Below, in pieces: positions 1 through 7,512 of a stretch of 39,405 nucleotides of DNA (its first letter is position 1; the number at the start of each line of letters is the position of its first letter). The position numbers and the translations under genes were made by a program. The notes beneath the pieces are model-generated. The model saw nothing but the letters and a program-made list of their open reading frames with translations, was not told the origin of the DNA and did not search any database. The DNA comes from Bacteroidetes bacterium UBA6221 (GTDB lineage Bacteria; Bacteroidota; Bacteroidia; Chitinophagales; Chitinophagaceae), in NCBI GenBank assembly GCA_002421685.1, contig DISB01000018.1, positions 261,246-300,650 on the forward strand, written 5' to 3'.

Positions 1-56
1 GCCAGACTTAGGATCTGGTGCCGCGAGGCTTGGGGGTTCGAGTCCCTCCACCCGCA
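1..56 (+). tRNA. tRNA-Leu (anticodon UAG), 3' part only
   Basis: The anticodon arm is complete: stem CCAGA, loop CTTAGGA, stem TCTGG, giving anticodon TAG (leucine, reads CUA). It is followed by a long variable arm, as expected of class II tRNAs, a T arm with loop TTCGAGT (37-43), the acceptor 3' strand CACCCGC (49-55) and discriminator A at 56, which is usual for tRNA-Leu. No CCA tail is encoded. The 5' half, including the D arm, lies outside the window. Confidence 0.93.
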
Positions 57-71
57 CTACTTAAACAATAC

Positions 72-95
72 AGCCGATATCAGTCGGCTTTTTTT
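72..95 (+). terminator. Intrinsic terminator after tRNA-Leu
   Basis: A 6-bp stem AGCCGA/TCGGCT with a 6-nt loop is followed by seven T residues. It lies 15 bases after the tRNA and just before the trigger factor gene, so tig probably has its own start of transcription or depends on read-through. Confidence 0.8.
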
Positions 96-116
96 AAACG
101 AAAAATATAGCAGATA

Positions 117-1502
117 ATGGCTACGGTAACGCGCGAAACGATTGGCAAACTGCACGACAAGGTAACCGTAAAGTTGACCAAAGAGGATTTTGTCCCTTCT
201 TTCGAGAAATCGTTGAAACAATACGCTAAGACCATAAATGTACCGGGCTTCCGTAAGGGCATGGTACCTGCGGGTATGGTGCGCAAAATGTACGGCCAGT
301 CCATATTTACCGACGAGGTATTACGTGCAGCCGGCTCAAAGATTGATGAATATCTGAAGAATGAAAAACTGCAGATTTTCGCCCAGCCTATGGCTATGAG
401 GGAAGAAACCCCCAAGAAACTGGATATGAACAATCCTACCGAGGTGGATTTTTCCTTTGAAATAGGCCTGAAACCCGACTTTGAAATTCCCGCCACCAAC
501 GGTAAAAAAGAGTTGACCCGTTACAAGGTACAAGTGTCGGACAAATTGCTGGATGATGAAGTAGTGCGCCTACAGCGCCGTTTCGGCAAGGCAGAGGCGC
601 AGGAAAGCGTTACTACCAAGGAGAATATCATTTATTCGAGGTTTGAGCAGTGTGATGCTGAAGGGAACATCATAGAGGGTGTTGCCCCGATAGAGGATAC
701 AGAGCTGATGGACAAGCTGCCCGCCCAAATGCAGGAAATGCTGATGGGCAAAAAGCCGGAAGAAAGTATAGTGTTACAACCCAAAGCAGTATGTACCGAA
801 GAGGAACTACCGGTATTCATGAAAGACTCATTGAAACTTGGCGCTGAGGCTGCAGAGAACTATTATAAAATGACGCTTACGAAGGTGAGCCTCCTCATAC
901 CGCACGAACTTAACGAAGAGCTATACAACCAGGTATTCCAGAATGCAGAGATAAAAGACGAAGCGGCTTTTCGCGATATGCTGCGTAGCGAGCTGGCCAA
1001 AGAATATGACCGTATGAGCCGCGAACGCCTGCAAAGCGAAATGTATGAAATACTGGTACATACCACGCCTATCGACCTGCCGGTGGATTTTCTGAAGCGC
1101 TGGTTGGCCGAAGGCAGCGAACAGCCAAAATCTGCTGAAGAAGTAGATCATGAATTCCCGGGTTTCGACCACCAATTACGCTGGACGCTGATATCAGACA
1201 AGCTCATTATCGATAACAACATCAGCGTTAGCCGCGACGAAGTGCTGGACGACATGAAGGCAAGGGTACTTGCATATTTTGGCCTGGCGCCCGATATGGC
1301 CGACGATGCACCTTGGCTGGAAGAATATATGAACAAAGTGGTGAAGGATGACAAGACCATGGATGAAACCTACCGCCGCCTGTTGTTCGATAAGTTGTTC
1401 GCCTTCCTGGAAACTAAATTCAAGCTGGTGGACAAGGATATAGATGAAGAATCATTCTTTAAGCTGCAAAACGCCCATGATGAGCACCATCATCATCATT
1501 AG
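117..1502 (+). CDS. tig: Trigger factor (ribosome-associated chaperone)
   Basis: A 461-residue protein of the trigger factor family, which binds the ribosome near the exit tunnel and shields nascent chains in the cytoplasm. The N-terminal ribosome-binding domain carries the signature loop PGFRKG at residues 43-48. The middle stretch, where the FKBP-like PPIase domain normally lies, looks divergent, as is common in Bacteroidota. The rest is the long helical C-terminal chaperone domain. The length fits the family (about 430-460). The protein ends in five consecutive histidines after DE, a natural metal-binding-type tail. The ATG at 117 follows the tRNA-Leu terminator closely, with no clear Shine-Dalgarno sequence. 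The gene converges on the arylsulfotransferase-like gene and shares a terminator with it. Confidence 0.95.
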   Translation: MATVTRETIGKLHDKVTVKLTKEDFVPSFEKSLKQYAKTINVPGFRKGMVPAGMVRKMYGQSIFTDEVLRAAGSKIDEYLKNEKLQIFAQPMAMREETPKKLDMNNPTEVDFSFEIGLKPDFEIPATNGKKELTRYKVQVSDKLLDDEVVRLQRRFGKAEAQESVTTKENIIYSRFEQCDAEGNIIEGVAPIEDTELMDKLPAQMQEMLMGKKPEESIVLQPKAVCTEEELPVFMKDSLKLGAEAAENYYKMTLTKVSLLIPHELNEELYNQVFQNAEIKDEAAFRDMLRSELAKEYDRMSRERLQSEMYEILVHTTPIDLPVDFLKRWLAEGSEQPKSAEEVDHEFPGFDHQLRWTLISDKLIIDNNISVSRDEVLDDMKARVLAYFGLAPDMADDAPWLEEYMNKVVKDDKTMDETYRRLLFDKLFAFLETKFKLVDKDIDEESFFKLQNAHDEHHHHH

Positions 1503-1527
1503 TGGTAAGCAACAGAAAATATATAAG

Positions 1528-1553
1528 AGGCCCTGTAAAAAAGGGCCTTTTTT
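1528..1553. terminator. Bidirectional terminator between tig and the ASST-like gene
   Basis: A 7-bp stem AGGCCCT/AGGGCCT (1528-1534 with 1542-1548) has an A-rich loop and a T run on the top strand. The stop codon of the leftward gene (1552-1554) lies within the T-rich tail, so the hairpin can serve both convergent genes. Confidence 0.8.
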
Positions 1554-3042
1554 ATTTATTTCTGAACAACATGTTTTCCAACTGAATCTCCTGCACAGGA
1601 CTTATTCTGTATCCTGTCAGTATCTCCCATTTTCCTTCCGCATTCTTTTGGTATGTTATGGCATTCCAAAGCAACTGCTTGTCTGCCGATACGATAAAGT
1701 AACGCCCGGGCAGGCCCATGCAGACAAGGTAATCTCCTTTGTTTAATTCATGTACACTGCCGCCGCCAGATGATATAGTCGCCGTAAGGGTATCCATATT
1801 ACAGGGAAATTCCCATAGTTTTTGCAAGCTATCGACGGGACTTGAAGGTTCTTTCAACACTAGTACGGTAGATACCCGCGTGTCATTCTCTTTTGGCATG
1901 GCGTTGAGCATCTTAAAATTGTTGTTGAACATCTGTAAATGGCCATTGCTGCTGAGGCCTACATTGTGCAAAGAATAAAACATGTCATCACCGGTTGTTA
2001 TGCCATTTTTATTGACGTCATAACCATATTGTGCGAGTACTTTACCCGATGGATAAGCTGCTTTAACTACCCGGCTAATGTTCCTGTAGCTGGTGTAGAT
2101 TGTTTTATTTTTTTCGTCGAAATGGAAACTATTGAAGTGGGTAGTCGGGTCACCTTCTTTCAGGTAGTCACAGGAATTCCATAACCATACAATATCATTA
2201 TTTCGTTTGTATTCGATAATTGTGCCACAGGGAGTTTTGGCCATACTGCCGGCTTCTGCAGTTACGGTTCTGTCTGCCTTTAGCGAGGCGGGGTCTATTA
2301 ATGTATTTCCGATAGTCATGTAATGGCCATTGGACAGCTTGGTCAGCTGGTGATGGTATTGCTCAATGGTATCTCCGCTTACGCGCCCGTCGTTGGGCCC
2401 CGACCACAGCACATTGCCATCGTAATCAATTTCATGAATGTTTTTTTCAGTCACGAAGGTGATGGTACCATCATCAGTGAGCTTCATGTCGCGTATTTTG
2501 GCGGCAGAGCTATCTGCTACGCCTTTTATCATAGGCAGGTACCAGAGCGCTTCGCCGGCCATGTTATGCAATGTGCGCGTATAATCAATGAACACCAAAA
2601 GGTCTTTATATTTTACCGCGCTGTCCACTATCTGTATTCGGGCGGCGTTGTCGTTCAAAAACGGATGGCTACTCACCGTAAAGCTATACCGTAGCGATGA
2701 ATCGAAAACCCTGCCTTTCTTCAGGTATTTTACCTGCCAGGTATATTTCTTGCCAAATGAAGGTACAGTAGCTATTATCTTATTATCATCCTCCTGCCTG
2801 GAGAGCAAGGGTTTTGCATAATCGCCTTTGATGTTATAATCAAACACTTCCAGACGGTAAGCATCAGCCTTTCGTTGTTCAGGAAAAGTAAAGCCTATCA
2901 GCCTGTAGTGTAAAACTGCATCAGGGGCGGGGTGCAGTCTGTCGGCGGCTGATGCAGGGATGTAGGCGCCAACTAAGCTACAGACCAGTACTGGTAGCAG
3001 CCAATAGATATTCCATGTAGTCTTTCCGCTTTTACCATCCAT
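1552..3042 (-). CDS. Exported arylsulfotransferase (ASST)-like protein
   Basis: About 496 residues from the ATG at 3042. A TTG 39 bases upstream is in frame, but the ATG places a hydrophobic signal peptide (ending near PASAA) directly at the N-terminus. After an N-terminal beta-rich region the protein has propeller-like repeats with the layout of arylsulfate sulfotransferases (PF05935/PF14269). His-302 (in THFNS) and Arg-320 (in SYRN) are 18 residues apart, the spacing I recall for His356 and Arg374 of the E. coli enzyme. His-230/231 (YHHQ) and His-359 (SLHN) fit the other two active-site histidines. Known members move sulfate between phenols in the periplasm, so a sulfotransferase role is plausible. 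Many Bacteroidota homologues are uncharacterised, and the substrate here is unknown. It stands alone with its own promoter region. Confidence 0.75.
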   Translation of the reverse strand: MDGKSGKTTWNIYWLLPVLVCSLVGAYIPASAADRLHPAPDAVLHYRLIGFTFPEQRKADAYRLEVFDYNIKGDYAKPLLSRQEDDNKIIATVPSFGKKYTWQVKYLKKGRVFDSSLRYSFTVSSHPFLNDNAARIQIVDSAVKYKDLLVFIDYTRTLHNMAGEALWYLPMIKGVADSSAAKIRDMKLTDDGTITFVTEKNIHEIDYDGNVLWSGPNDGRVSGDTIEQYHHQLTKLSNGHYMTIGNTLIDPASLKADRTVTAEAGSMAKTPCGTIIEYKRNNDIVWLWNSCDYLKEGDPTTHFNSFHFDEKNKTIYTSYRNISRVVKAAYPSGKVLAQYGYDVNKNGITTGDDMFYSLHNVGLSSNGHLQMFNNNFKMLNAMPKENDTRVSTVLVLKEPSSPVDSLQKLWEFPCNMDTLTATISSGGGSVHELNKGDYLVCMGLPGRYFIVSADKQLLWNAITYQKNAEGKWEILTGYRISPVQEIQLENMLFRNK

Positions 3043-3189
3043 GATCTCTGGTATTGTTTTTAGATGTGAAAAGTTAGGCAAAATCGGGCAAAATCTGTTT
3101 GTTCAGGAAGTAAGTGCGTCCATTACAGGGTTTGGCCGGAATAAATAAATTTTAGGCGATTTACAAAAACAACGGCCTGCCCAAAGGCT

Positions 3190-3197
3190 TAGCTTTG
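3190..3197 (+). promoter_or_regulatory. -7 promoter element (TAnnTTTG type) for the DUF2024 gene
   Basis: TAGCTTTG matches the Bacteroidota -7 consensus TAnnTTTG and lies about 55 bases before the ATG at 3253. No TTG is seen at the right -33 distance, so this is a half-match. Confidence 0.45.
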
Positions 3198-3252
3198 CAT
3201 TAACAATTGCACGACTGGGCAAACGTATTACTATTGATAATGCAAAACGAAC

Positions 3253-3516
3253 ATGAAATTAGCGGTTTACGAGACTTTTGTGAAAAAGCATAACGGATCT
3301 GTTATGCATTTTGATATCCTGGTGCCTAATAGCATGGTGGACTTGGATCAAATATATAGGTATGGCCGGGAATATTTGAAATTGAAGGGGCAGGGCGGCA
3401 GGCCCTTGTCCGGAAACGAATGCCGGTTTTGCCACACCATGGAGATGCCGGGCACTGCGTTACAGGAGATAAAAGCAAAGGGCCACCATATTGTGGAAAT
3501 CGAAGGCTGTAATTAA
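3253..3516 (+). CDS. DUF2024 family protein
   Basis: An 87-residue soluble protein that matches, from memory, the DUF2024 family (PF09630). Features are an N-terminal MKLAVYETFVKKHNG strand, a VMHFDILVP segment, a helix ending in YGREYLKLKGQGG, the conserved ECRFCHTMEMP stretch with a Cys-x2-Cys-His pattern (residues 57-61), and a C-terminal HHIVEIEGCN strand. The function of the family is not established. The cysteine-histidine cluster suggests metal or redox sensitivity, but that is inference. It is the first gene of a short rightward group; the next small ORF starts 8 bases after its stop. Confidence 0.88.
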   Translation: MKLAVYETFVKKHNGSVMHFDILVPNSMVDLDQIYRYGREYLKLKGQGGRPLSGNECRFCHTMEMPGTALQEIKAKGHHIVEIEGCN

Positions 3517-3524
3517 ATAACCCT

Positions 3525-3782
3525 ATGGACCAAAGACAGACATTCGGCAATTTGAATGAACTCAAAGCGATATTAGAAGACGATGACACGCAGCACCAGG
3601 CAGCTCGTCTTATTATTGACAGAGACGGCCTGCTACGGGTGAACGGTCATATTTCCAGTGTTGAAACAATAATTGATGGCCGGGACTTCATCAGAATAGA
3701 TAATAGCGTCTTCCCGTTCATATACCTGGCAGAGATTGTGGCGGTTAATGGCATATTCCGTTCAGATTTTTCCGAATGCTGA
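3525..3782 (+). CDS. Small hypothetical protein
   Basis: An 85-residue acidic protein that I do not recognise. It has no signal peptide, transmembrane segment or clear motif. The sequence alternates short strands (ARLIIDRDGLL, DGRDFIRIDN) with a hydrophobic C-terminal part (FPFIYLAEIVAV). It starts 8 bases after the DUF2024 stop on the same strand, so co-transcription is likely, and it ends 58 bases before the AraC-family start. Tight spacing and the absence of a better frame are the main evidence that it is real. Confidence 0.55.
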   Translation: MDQRQTFGNLNELKAILEDDDTQHQAARLIIDRDGLLRVNGHISSVETIIDGRDFIRIDNSVFPFIYLAEIVAVNGIFRSDFSEC

Positions 3783-3840
3783 TGCGCGGGCATTTTTTAC
3801 AAGTGAACTAATACTTATCATTGCATTGAAAATAGTTTCG

Positions 3841-4626
3841 ATGGGACTAATCGCTTCACTTCCGGAGATTGACAGGCAACCTGATTCAGTATTTGTAATG
3901 CACGAAAAATCTGAGAAGTTAATTCCGCTTCATACACATACAAAGGGTCAGCTGAGTTATGTGGAGGGGGGACTTGCGTACATCACTATCCACTACAAAA
4001 CATATGTAATTCCTGCCAGGCACTACTTCTGGGTGCCAAAGGGTATGCCGCATGTCTTGCGCATAGGGCATTCTGCTACCGTATTGAGGTCGTTGTATTT
4101 CTATGCAAAAGACGATGGAAGCAATCCTTTCTATACTCAACTTGGTATTTACCCGGCCAGCGAACTGCTCATACAAATGATCAACCATACAGAACGTTGG
4201 GACGGGCAGCACGTAAACAAAAAGACAGATAACTTTGAATTTTTTGTGGCCCTCAAGAACCTACTACCACAGCTTAACAACAAAGCACTCCCCATTATAC
4301 TTCCTATTACAGATGACGAACGCATGCAGAAGATCATCAGGTACCTGGAAAAGAACCTGGGCGAGGAAGTGACCCTCACCAGCCTTAGCGAGCGCTTCAA
4401 CATGAGCGAACGCTCAATGTCGCGGCTTTTCCAGGCATGCCTTCATATCTCCTTTTTGCAATACTTTAAGACCTTGCGCATGATAAAGGCTATCGAAATG
4501 ATACTCAAAACCAGTAAGCCAATAGGAGATATAGCCTTTGAGGTGGGATATGACACAGTTGGAGCATTCAGTAATGCGTTTTACTCTTTTACACATTCTC
4601 GTCCTTCAGACTTCCGTAAAACATAA
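3841..4626 (+). CDS. AraC-family transcriptional regulator
   Basis: A 261-residue regulator. The N-terminal half is a cupin-like ligand-binding domain: LHTHTKGQLSYVEGG, then VIPARHYFWVPKGMPHVL, the paired motifs of AraC-type sensor domains. The C-terminal 100 residues hold the double helix-turn-helix: VTLTSLSERFNMSERSMSRLF, then IGDIAFEVGYDTVGAFSNAF with the usual SRPSDFRK ending. The frame is open further upstream to 3736, but that stretch overlaps the preceding gene and shows no homology-like pattern, so the ATG at 3841 is preferred. The family usually controls an adjacent or divergent gene. The target here is not clear; the DUF2024 pair upstream and the small membrane protein downstream are the nearest candidates. 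Confidence 0.85.
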   Translation: MGLIASLPEIDRQPDSVFVMHEKSEKLIPLHTHTKGQLSYVEGGLAYITIHYKTYVIPARHYFWVPKGMPHVLRIGHSATVLRSLYFYAKDDGSNPFYTQLGIYPASELLIQMINHTERWDGQHVNKKTDNFEFFVALKNLLPQLNNKALPIILPITDDERMQKIIRYLEKNLGEEVTLTSLSERFNMSERSMSRLFQACLHISFLQYFKTLRMIKAIEMILKTSKPIGDIAFEVGYDTVGAFSNAFYSFTHSRPSDFRKT

Positions 4627-4762
4627 ACCTCCGGCAATCGGGGTGGTTCGAAGGTCTCCTGTCTGAAGAGAGTCATTGGCCTGATTGGATAAATAGTTGA
4701 CTGAATTGCAATATTCAGTGTAGCGCTGGCCTGGTAATTTTATAGAACAGAAAAAGAAAGAG

Positions 4763-5074
4763 ATGCACAACCGTATCCGATTTATTGCTTACATCACGGT
4801 ACTTGTTCCAATTAATACGATATTTACTTTGGCCGCTACTGTTGCTTACGGAGGGGATAACAGTATCCAGTCGTCAGCCGATAGCTGGCGCAATCTCTTG
4901 ATCCTGGTTTTATTTCTGCTCTCAATCGCTGCATTCTTTCTTGTTATCAAATACGGCAATAAAAAACCGTTGGCACAGAACAAACCAGTGTCCGGCGGAC
5001 GGAATGCGGCCCATACCGGCAATAAGAAGCCGCACCATAGTGGAAGTAATAAACACAGCAAGCGTAAGGGATAA
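4763..5074 (+). CDS. Small basic membrane protein, unknown function
   Basis: A 103-residue protein with an N-terminal hydrophobic segment (about residues 8-29, either a signal anchor or a cleaved signal), a second strong transmembrane segment (about 44-64, LLILVLFLLSIAAFFLVI) and a 40-residue tail rich in Lys, His, Gly and Ser that would face the cytoplasm or bind nucleic acid or phospholipid. A purine-rich AAAGAAAGAG sits directly before the ATG and supports this start. I do not recognise a family. It is followed by a 560-base gene-poor stretch. Confidence 0.55.
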   Translation: MHNRIRFIAYITVLVPINTIFTLAATVAYGGDNSIQSSADSWRNLLILVLFLLSIAAFFLVIKYGNKKPLAQNKPVSGGRNAAHTGNKKPHHSGSNKHSKRKG

Positions 5075-5271
5075 CATAAGCTCAATAGACAAAAAAGTAA
5101 GCATATAGCGGTAAACGCTTCAATGCCCGGGGGCGCCATACAGACAGCCGTTGACGATTTTTTAGAGAGATTAACAATGCAAATACTATTCCTAACCGCA
5201 ATAGGCTAAAGCATGGCCGGTTTCAATAAATAGTTGTCCAGTTTCAATCTGCGTGCCGATTGCGGCCTATA

Positions 5272-5279
5272 TAGTTTTG
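5272..5279 (+). promoter_or_regulatory. -7 promoter element (TAGTTTTG)
   Basis: It matches TAnnTTTG and lies in the gene-poor stretch before the oxidase gene. No -33 TTG is present at a suitable distance. It could start a long leader for the oxidase gene or a short transcript covering the 52-codon ORF. Confidence 0.35.
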
Positions 5280-5343
5280 CAAATGAAAACAGGAGTACTC
5301 CCAAGTGCAGCAAATGTTTCTATCCTATAGGTGAAGGGCAGTT

Positions 5344-5502
5344 ATGAAGTTGTCGATAAGATATATGAAGGCCGTAGTACCCCGGGTCTGCCGAATGTAC
5401 TATAGGGTAGGTGAGGAATTGAATAGTAAAAAGGAACGATTTATAGGCCTCAGCCTGGGAGGCCCTGGTTTCAATATGCGGGAAGATACATTTAAACGAT
5501 AA
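5344..5502 (+). CDS. Possible short ORF, 52 residues
   Basis: The ATG is preceded by GTGAAGGGCAG, a plausible purine-rich leader. The product is basic and starts MKLSIRYMKAVVPR; a later segment reads RFIGLSLGGPGFNM. It has no signal peptide or recognised motif. It could be a real small protein, a leader peptide for the oxidase gene, or a chance frame, and evidence is weak. Confidence 0.2.
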   Translation: MKLSIRYMKAVVPRVCRMYYRVGEELNSKKERFIGLSLGGPGFNMREDTFKR

Positions 5503-5636
5503 GGCCATAGTCCGGGAAAATTACATAGCCACATGCATATGGCCGTGGCCGGATCAATGTATCAACCGGGGAATACCCAACGATAAAAAATACAACCAGG
5601 CATCTCTCTTGTTTAAAAAACTATAGCAATACAATT

Positions 5637-7430
5637 ATGGAACAGGCAGTTATCGCGACGGAAAAGCAGATTTCACAGGAGCACGGAACAGAGGACCACG
5701 AACATAAAGAACCGCATTTCGTGTTCAAATATATATTTAGCCAGGATCATAAAATGATATCCAAACAGTTCCTGATAACCGGAATAATTTGGGCAGTCAT
5801 TGGTGGGTTATTTTCCGTTTTTTTCCGACTGCAGCTTGGCTTTCCTGACGATACTTTTCCTGTTATGGAGAAATTTCTCGGCGACTGGGCTAAAGGAGGA
5901 AAGCTGTCTCCGGAATTTTATTATGCGCTTATTACGATGCACGGCACGATACTTATTTTCTTTGTATTGACTGCTGGCTTAAGTGGTACGTTTAGTAACT
6001 TGCTGATACCTCTGCAGATCGGTGCGCGGGATATGGCGTCACCATTTATGAACATGCTTTCATACTGGTTGTTCTTTGCTGCAAGCGTTGTGATGTTCAT
6101 TTCCCTGTTTGTCCAGACAGGTCCGGCTTCCGGTGGCTGGACTGCATATCCACCCCTCAGCGCACTAAAGGAAGCATCGTTGGGCTCCGGTTTAGGGATG
6201 GACCTTTGGCTAATAAGCCTGGCGCTATTCGTAGCCTCTACCTTACTTGGCGGCCTGAATTACGTTGCTACAATACTCAACATGAGGACAAAAGGTATGA
6301 AGATGACCCGTTTGCCACTTACTATCTGGGCTTTTCTTTTTACGGCGGTAATCGGCGTCTTGTCATTCCCCGTACTTCTGTCTTCGTTTGTGTTGCTGAT
6401 TTTTGACAGGAATTTTGGTACCAGCTTTTATTTATCAGAGATATTTGTTGCCGGCAAAGCGCTACCCAATATTGGCGGATCTGCCATCCTTTACCAGCAC
6501 CTGTTCTGGTTTTTGGGCCACCCCGAAGTGTATATTATCGTATTGCCGGCAATGGGTATAGTATCAGAAGTAATGTCTGTACACAGCCGCAAACCAATTT
6601 TTGGGTACTATGCAATGATCATATCCCTGGCAGGTATCATGTTCCTTTCGTTTTTAGTTTGGGCGCATCATATGTTTGTGTCGGGCATGAGCCCTTTCCT
6701 GGGGTCGATATTTACACTGATGACGCTCCTTATCGCCGTCCCATCCGCCATCAAGGTGTTTAACTGGCTGACTACCCTGTGGCGGGGCAGTATTAAGTTC
6801 ACCGTGCCAATGATGTTTGCCATCGGGTTTGTTTCCACCTTCATCTCGGGGGGGCTGACAGGTATATGGGTGGGCAACTCAATATTGGATGTACATCTTC
6901 ATGACACCTACTTTGTAATAGCGCATTTTCACATCGTTATGGGCGTGTCTGCATTTATGGGCATGTTTGCAGGTATTTATCACTGGTTCCCCAAGATGTT
7001 CGGGCGGTTTATGAACAACACGCTTGGGTACATACATTTCTTTATAACGTTCGCGGGTTCGTACCTTATTTTCTGGCCCATGCACTACCAGGGCATAGCA
7101 GGCATGCCAAGGCGATATTACGACTATAGCGCCTGGGAAACGTTCAGGCCCTTCGAGGACCTTAACACCTTCATCAGTATCGTAGTCGTAATCGTGTTTT
7201 TTTCCCAGTTTTTATTTATCATAAATTTCTTTGTGAGCATCTTTAGAGGTAGAAAGGCGACAACTGAAAACCCCTGGAAGGCCACTACGCTGGAATGGAC
7301 AACACCCATACGTCCTGTTCACGGAAACTGGAACGGCCCCATACCGGAGGTGCACCGCTGGCCATATGACTACAAAGACAATGGTGCAGGTGGAGATTTT
7401 ATCCCCCAGACGGAAAAATCAGGCGACTAA
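5637..7430 (+). CDS. ctaD: Cytochrome c oxidase subunit I (heme-copper oxidase, A1 type)
   Basis: A 597-residue, about 12-helix inner-membrane protein that reduces O2 to water and pumps protons. All catalytic residues are visible: low-spin heme ligands His-102 (MHGT) and His-432, high-spin heme ligand His-430 (AHFH), CuB ligands His-295, His-344 and His-345, and Tyr-299 in HPEVY for the His-Tyr cross-link. Glu-297 (HPE) places it in the A1 class. The D-channel residues Asp-132, Asn-121 and Asn-139 and the K-channel Lys-373 are also present, with spacings equal to the bovine enzyme. The His/Glu-rich cytoplasmic N-terminus is typical of Bacteroidota. What is odd is that no subunit II, III or assembly gene is adjacent: upstream is a gene-poor region and downstream a convergent VOC gene. 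It may be an accessory copy or work with subunits encoded elsewhere. Confidence 0.96.
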   Translation: MEQAVIATEKQISQEHGTEDHEHKEPHFVFKYIFSQDHKMISKQFLITGIIWAVIGGLFSVFFRLQLGFPDDTFPVMEKFLGDWAKGGKLSPEFYYALITMHGTILIFFVLTAGLSGTFSNLLIPLQIGARDMASPFMNMLSYWLFFAASVVMFISLFVQTGPASGGWTAYPPLSALKEASLGSGLGMDLWLISLALFVASTLLGGLNYVATILNMRTKGMKMTRLPLTIWAFLFTAVIGVLSFPVLLSSFVLLIFDRNFGTSFYLSEIFVAGKALPNIGGSAILYQHLFWFLGHPEVYIIVLPAMGIVSEVMSVHSRKPIFGYYAMIISLAGIMFLSFLVWAHHMFVSGMSPFLGSIFTLMTLLIAVPSAIKVFNWLTTLWRGSIKFTVPMMFAIGFVSTFISGGLTGIWVGNSILDVHLHDTYFVIAHFHIVMGVSAFMGMFAGIYHWFPKMFGRFMNNTLGYIHFFITFAGSYLIFWPMHYQGIAGMPRRYYDYSAWETFRPFEDLNTFISIVVVIVFFSQFLFIINFFVSIFRGRKATTENPWKATTLEWTTPIRPVHGNWNGPIPEVHRWPYDYKDNGAGGDFIPQTEKSGD

Positions 7431-7446
7431 GTTGACAAGTTTGTAA

Positions 7447-7499
7447 CTATTCTCCGCTCCCGGGCGACAGACCGGAGAATAGTCTGTGTATATTTTTTT
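7447..7499 (+). terminator. Terminator after the oxidase gene
   Basis: A perfect 10-bp stem CTATTCTCCG/CGGAGAATAG (7447-7456 with 7473-7482) has a 16-nt loop and a run of seven T at 7493-7499. It lies between convergent genes and ends just before the VOC gene's stop. Confidence 0.8.
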
Positions 7500-7512
7500 A
7501 TTGGTAAAGAAT

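Larger units (their letters stand above)
5075..5636. other. Gene-poor region upstream of the cytochrome oxidase gene
   Basis: No ORF longer than about 60 codons here looks convincing. The stretch contains a TAnnTTTG -7 element at 5272-5279, a possible 52-codon ORF (5344-5502) and a small hairpin AGCG/CGCT near 5107-5119. I see no recognised riboswitch. If the -7 element drives the oxidase gene, its leader would be about 350 bases long. Confidence 0.5.

Noticed and set aside
3736..3840. N-terminal extension of the AraC-family regulator
   Set aside because: It overlaps the end of the 85-residue gene, has no regulator-like pattern, and the ATG at 3841 gives the normal domain start.
4846..5139. 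97-codon leftward ORF over the small membrane protein
   Set aside because: The rightward frame has a good start signal and coherent membrane topology; the leftward one is Leu/Cys/Pro-rich shadow sequence.
5320..5508. 62-codon leftward ORF before the oxidase gene
   Set aside because: It has no start signal, no motif, and lies opposite another short frame; it is probably chance.
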